From contig DOWQ01000224.1 of assembly GCA_003519485.1 (NCBI GenBank), forward strand, positions 24,735 through 34,683: DNA of 9,949 bases, given 5' to 3'. The notes under the pieces were generated by a model. It had not been told where the DNA came from, did not search any database, and worked only from the letters and a program-made list of their open reading frames with translations. Position numbers and translations under genes: made by a program. Below are positions 7,358 through 9,949 of this stretch, piece by piece (position 1 is the first letter of the stretch; each line of letters begins with the position of its first letter). The stretch comes from Streptomyces sp. Lineage in GTDB: Bacteria; Actinomycetota; Actinomycetes; Streptomycetales; Streptomycetaceae.

Positions 7358-7776
7358 TCACCGACTTCTACCGTCCACAACAGCGCTGACCTGCCACAAC
7401 TAGGTACGGACGCTGCCTGGTTCCTCGCTTCGGTTGTTGCTGTTGTCCGTCACTCACCGCTTGGACTGGTGCGCGTCTGGTGCGCGGGCCCTCGTAGGCT
7501 GCCTGCTTGCCGCGCGGAGCCCGCGAAAAGGGTGTTCCGCATGACAGCGCATCGCTCTTGGTTGAGGAGCCCATTTGCAGCGCAACGCCTGGCATAGCTG
7601 GACTGCAACCGTGCACGTGGCGCGAAGTGGGCATCCAGAGGAGCGTCGACCGGTACCGAGGCATGGGCCTAGCACTGAGGACTCCTGCCGCCACACGCGG
7701 CTACAGCCAGGTGGAGACACCAAAGCGGGTAAGGAGGTAGTCTGTAAGGGATCCGCGGGGTAACTACCCACCGGAG
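7358..7776. other. Gene-free left arm of the presumed element
   Basis: No reading frame here looks like a real protein on either strand. Open frames exist only because stops are rare at this GC content, and none has a recognisable domain together with a ribosome binding site. Composition is mixed. Besides the repeat cluster near the att site, there is an isolated perfect Shine-Dalgarno sequence AAGGAGGT at 7731-7738 with no ATG, GTG or TTG in the next 20 bases, and a small hairpin GGGT-AACT-ACCC at 7758-7769. Confidence 0.5.
7375..7486. repeat. Cluster of short repeats beside the tRNA attachment site
   Basis: CCACAAC occurs at 7375-7381 and again at 7394-7400. ACAACAGC (7377-7384) is inverted as GCTGTTGT (7439-7446), and ACGGAC (7406-7411) is inverted as GTCCGT (7445-7450). 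CTGGTGCGCG is repeated directly at 7466-7475 and 7477-7486, an 11-bp period or about one helical turn. Such a set within 130 bp of an att core resembles arm-type binding sites of an integrase or excision factor. The repeats are read directly; the function is inferred. Confidence 0.4.
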
Positions 7777-7979
7777 GGGTTGGTTCAGCGACGGTTGATC
7801 CAACCCAGCTTCGCAAGGTGCTGGCGGTGATTAAGTGGCGCGACTATAGCAGTCGAGCCCCGAAGTATTCTTCGGTTGCGGTCCACTGGTACCACCGCTT
7901 AGGAGCCTTGCTAAGTGTGAGCGCTCGACAAATGAAGATCTTATCAAATGCCTCGCCATTCAATATGGCGAGGCATTTT
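7777..7979 (+). ncRNA. Hairpin array, possible structured RNA ending at a terminator
   Basis: Four inverted repeats follow each other closely: 7777-7787 with 7796-7806 (10 of 11 pairs, 8-nt loop); CGACT/AGTCG at 7841-7845 and 7851-7855; CCGAAG-TATT-CTTCGG at 7860-7875; and 7896-7902 with 7911-7917 (7 pairs, one G-T wobble). The strong hairpin at 7946-7978 ends the array, followed by TTTTGTTTG in the + direction. No protein gene is credible here. A plus-strand structured RNA ending in its own terminator would explain the layout. A single-strand origin or a folded 3' UTR of the opposing operon are alternatives. No promoter was identified. Confidence 0.3.
7946..7978 (-). terminator. Bidirectional terminator downstream of the LOTUS operon
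   Basis: AAATGCCTCGCCAT (7946-7959) and its exact complement (7965-7978) form a 14-bp perfect stem with loop TCAAT. It lies 36 nt beyond the stop of the 273-residue gene on the - strand. T-rich sequence follows it in both directions, best on the + strand (TTTTGTTTG). It therefore ends the - strand operon and could also end a + strand transcript from the hairpin array. Confidence 0.88.
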
Positions 7980-8014
7980 GTTTGCCCGTCACACTCCCCA
8001 CGAGAGATGTCTAC

Positions 8015-8836
8015 CTAAGGCCAAACGCGCCTGCTTCGGTTCTTGCCGCTCCCTTGCCCTGGCCTCACGTATCCGTCGGGGTAGATGTTGCAGTAGGAGC
8101 TGCTTCCCGGAAGCTTCCAAACTTCATGAGTAGTTGTGATGCGCTCGTCCCCATTGCGCCGTGTTACGTCCCAGTGGTAGCCCTTGGGGATTTCGATGTT
8201 GCACACCTTAAGGGTATCGCCTCCATGCATTGCCTTCGCCTTAGTCCATTCGCGTCGTCGTCGGTCAAGTCGAGTGGATCCTCCGCCGAACCTTGACCGG
8301 AACTCTCGCATATCCGCTTCCCCCTCTAGGTGCTCCCAATCGTGCTGGGTGTCAAAGACGTGTAGCGGCAGGATTCGAGGGTCGTACACATCGGTTGCAG
8401 GATGAAGAGCGGTTAAGGTACTCAGTTTCTCCATGAACCGTTCAGATTCGGCAGGAGATCGAAACATGCGGAAGCGCGCCTTGTACCTCACGAACCCTTC
8501 CAGGGTGATCAATTGCTTTCTTCTGACGGGGTTGCTGCTTGGGTCTCGCCGAATAAAACATCCAGAGCTTGATATGACGACTACTGGAACGCGATGAATC
8601 TGCATGTAGAGATTGCGCGCGTCTTCTGGCTTAATTAGATCGAATGCGCGACCCGCGTTATCTCCACCGGCGACTCTCACTGTCTCTGTTCGGCGTACGT
8701 GAAATGTGGCCCCTTCCCCTTCGCACTTCCTTTGTATGGCCCGTCGGATCTGGATTTGATCGGTGCTCTCGCGAGGAGGCGTGAAGAACCACACTTCGGG
8801 CGCCTCGGAGTGCTGCTCACGCGTAGGCCCGCTCAC
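8015..8836 (-). CDS. Unrecognised 273-residue protein coupled to a LOTUS-domain gene
   Basis: I do not recognise a family. The start is GTG at 8836-8834, overlapping the upstream gene's TGA by 4 nt (GTGA), with the purine-rich AGGGGGAGGT directly before it. The N-terminal part alternates strands and helices (EVWFFTP at 14-20, a helix at about 25-40, VPVVVISS at 83-90), which could be a small alpha/beta domain. The middle is basic and charged (RRRREW at 192-197). The C-terminus, about 208-260, is strand-rich with two look-alike segments, CNIEIPKGYHWDV at 212-224 and CNIYPDGYVR at 249-258. No signal peptide or membrane segment is seen. Leu141 is encoded by TTA (8414-8416), a codon that in Streptomyces needs the bldA tRNA. 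GC is lower than in the left half of the window. The partner's RNA-binding domain hints at a role in RNA or in defence, but no catalytic motif supports a specific activity. Confidence 0.85.
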   Translation of the reverse strand: MSGPTREQHSEAPEVWFFTPPRESTDQIQIRRAIQRKCEGEGATFHVRRTETVRVAGGDNAGRAFDLIKPEDARNLYMQIHRVPVVVISSSGCFIRRDPSSNPVRRKQLITLEGFVRYKARFRMFRSPAESERFMEKLSTLTALHPATDVYDPRILPLHVFDTQHDWEHLEGEADMREFRSRFGGGSTRLDRRRREWTKAKAMHGGDTLKVCNIEIPKGYHWDVTRRNGDERITTTHEVWKLPGSSSYCNIYPDGYVRPGQGSGKNRSRRVWP

Positions 8837-9723
8837 ACCTCCCCCTGCCTGCCGTAACCTGCGCGGAGGCCGGACTGTCCTCCCCCGAAGGCACGCAAAA
8901 CAGCAGCGGGGGGGAGGGCCATGCTTCTGAGTTCCGCTTCTGTCATAGTGCGCACGCAGCGCAAGATGAGCTCCCGAAGCTGCGCGACGGCTACGGGAGC
9001 TGTTTCGCGGCCGGGCAAGCGTCGTTGGACCATATTGTCAGGAAGAGGCAGCGAGTGCTCCTCAAACCAGCCTGCCAGACGATCAGCGACTCGCCTATTA
9101 AGGTCGTCGTTCCATAGACCCCTTGTCTGAAGCGGCAATTCTGTTGTGGGCAAGGCTTGGCGAGCCCAAATCTCAAGCTGCTCGATATCCTGATCGTTGA
9201 GTGGCACAAGTTGCGACAGACTCTCGCGAAATTCGCGCCGCCAAGTGTCCATTTTTTCCCGAGGAATAGTCGGGAGTTTTGGAAACCTGCCCTGCATTTC
9301 GGCGAATTCTTGATTTATTGGAACAGCTTGCACTCCGTCCCAATAATAACTATTGCCAGACCGGTAATCGATGATGGCGCGCCAGAGGTCCGCTCGAATT
9401 TTCCCGCGAGTGGCGGGGGTCTCTTGCCCCTTGATTAGCGTGGTTTTTATCAGGACGACTTTGGGTGGACTGGTGGACTTATCCAAAGCGATCAAATCAG
9501 GGAAGCTCGTGACGAATTCGGAAATATTTCGAACGCCGTAGTCGCTTTCTTTGAATGCTCGTTCCGTGAGGTCCAGTAGTCTATTTTTCAGGACAGCTGT
9601 AGTCATCTCCGTCCAGTCGGCCCGGCCGCTCATCCGTGCGATTTCGAAAGCTTTTGTGATTAGCTGCCGACCATCCCTGGCCGAGATCGGCGGTTCGCTA
9701 GGTTCCGGCTCTTCCTGGTTCAT
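8833..9723 (-). CDS. LOTUS/OST-HTH-like domain protein
   Basis: This protein has 296 residues if the ATG at 9723-9721 is used. An in-frame ATG at 9828-9826 would add 35 residues; neither start has a good ribosome binding site, and the shorter form starts just before the recognisable domain. Residues about 18-93 resemble a LOTUS/OST-HTH winged helix: RDGRQLITKAFEIAR, then FKESDYG at 57-63, NISEFVTSFPDLI at 66-78 and a closing strand KVVLIK. LOTUS domains bind RNA, including G-rich or structured RNA. The segment DLWRAIIDYRSGNSYYWDG follows, then a helical C-terminal half with several Trp and no known motif. There is no NYN/PIN nuclease fused here, although LOTUS domains often accompany one. The gene leads the operon, with a 4-nt overlap to the next gene. 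Codons such as AGA, ATA and CTA and its lower GC suggest acquired DNA. Confidence 0.8.
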   Translation of the reverse strand: MNQEEPEPSEPPISARDGRQLITKAFEIARMSGRADWTEMTTAVLKNRLLDLTERAFKESDYGVRNISEFVTSFPDLIALDKSTSPPKVVLIKTTLIKGQETPATRGKIRADLWRAIIDYRSGNSYYWDGVQAVPINQEFAEMQGRFPKLPTIPREKMDTWRREFRESLSQLVPLNDQDIEQLEIWARQALPTTELPLQTRGLWNDDLNRRVADRLAGWFEEHSLPLPDNMVQRRLPGRETAPVAVAQLRELILRCVRTMTEAELRSMALPPAAVLRAFGGGQSGLRAGYGRQGEV

Positions 9724-9949
9724 GCCCAAGATTGTGGCGCATCCAAGTCCGAAAATCAGCTGCTTGATCGACCTGCCGCGTCGGGCGTGGGCGTGCGTTC
9801 TCGTGCTTTCAGGGGGTCCCGACAGCATCCGCCACGGTCGGAGGAGCGGGTTTGGGCGGTGGCCTGCCCGGTCTGGGGTCGAGCATGATCAGGGGGCCGT
9901 ACGCTGGCCAGCTACTCGGGCAGGCTTCAGAGGCTGTTGTCTTTCCGTA
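9724..9949. other. Upstream region of the LOTUS operon, no assigned gene
   Basis: This stretch should contain the operon promoter, but I could not identify a -35/-10 pair. A - strand frame is open from the right edge to a TGA at 9809-9811, encoding a Pro-rich end (MLDPRPGRPPPKPAPP and on). It could be the tail of a gene beyond the window, but a second frame is also open from the edge to a TGA near 9890, so neither is called. Confidence 0.3.

Noticed and set aside
7105..7389. Open frames on the + strand across the tRNA fragment, ending with CDGNRTRALSLG or VTGIEPAL-like peptides
   Set aside because: These peptides are the familiar translation of antisense tRNA T-arm sequence, often misannotated as proteins. 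The DNA is better explained as tRNA-Gly 3' half plus terminator.
7454..7816. Open frames on both strands between the tRNA fragment and the hairpin array
   Set aside because: They overlap each other in several frames, lack ribosome binding sites and domains, and cross repeats and hairpins.
7777..7979. CRISPR array or group II intron end as explanation for the hairpins
   Set aside because: The hairpins differ from one another in sequence and spacing, so there is no repeat-spacer pattern, and no domain V-like motif or reverse transcriptase is present.
7818..8018. 66-codon + strand frame with GTG start
   Set aside because: It reads straight through three hairpins and the 14-bp terminator stem, so it is unlikely to be a real gene.
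9809..9949. Partial Pro-rich - strand frame open to the right edge
   Set aside because: It could be the tail of an upstream gene, but a second frame is also open from the edge, and 46 residues of low-complexity sequence do not decide between them.

Overview
The window reads as a high-GC actinomycete chromosome, most likely Streptomyces or a close relative. Codon third positions in the left two thirds are strongly G/C. The secreted proteases, the P450 and the DUF6247-type gene are typical of that group. A fragment of an actinomycete-type tRNA-Gly marks a junction near 7314-7357.

Left part (1-4105, + strand): two secreted peptidases lie in tandem. The first is a large M36 fungalysin-type metallopeptidase, cut by the left window edge, with C-terminal accessory domains. 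It is followed 38 nt later by a compact subtilisin-type S8 peptidase that has a signal peptide but no room for a classical I9 propeptide. A strong hairpin (4071-4105) closes this unit.

Middle part (4106-6259, + strand): a two-gene operon encodes an alpha/beta hydrolase and a cytochrome P450, with stop and start codons sharing one base. The hydrolase keeps its nucleophile and acid motifs, but the expected catalytic His position reads Gln. The P450 has all its signature motifs and resembles the CYP124/125/142 clan.

Toxin-antitoxin zone (6260-7310, - strand): a DUF6247-like protein and a small RelE/ParE-like protein are encoded with an ATGA overlap, which suggests a toxin-antitoxin pair. Just downstream is what looks like the C-terminal remnant of a PIN-domain (VapC-type) toxin.

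Junction (7280-7486): a terminator hairpin is followed by the 3' half of a tRNA-Gly(CCC), running on the - strand from the anticodon loop to CCA. The 5' half is missing. This is the usual footprint of a tRNA-targeting integrative element. Because the terminator sits just past the CCA end, the chromosomal side should be to the left and the element to the right. Short direct and inverted repeats crowd the first 130 bp on the element side.

Right part (7358-9949): base composition drops (28 G+C of 60 in 9541-9600, against 49 of 60 in 4381-4440). About 590 bp has no convincing gene but carries a run of hairpins ending in a strong terminator. Beyond that, a two-gene - strand operon with a GTGA overlap encodes a LOTUS/OST-HTH-like RNA-binding protein and an unrecognised 273-residue protein containing a TTA codon. 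Lying next to the attachment site of a presumed mobile element, this pair is the best candidate here for an undescribed accessory (possibly defence) system. That function is inference only.
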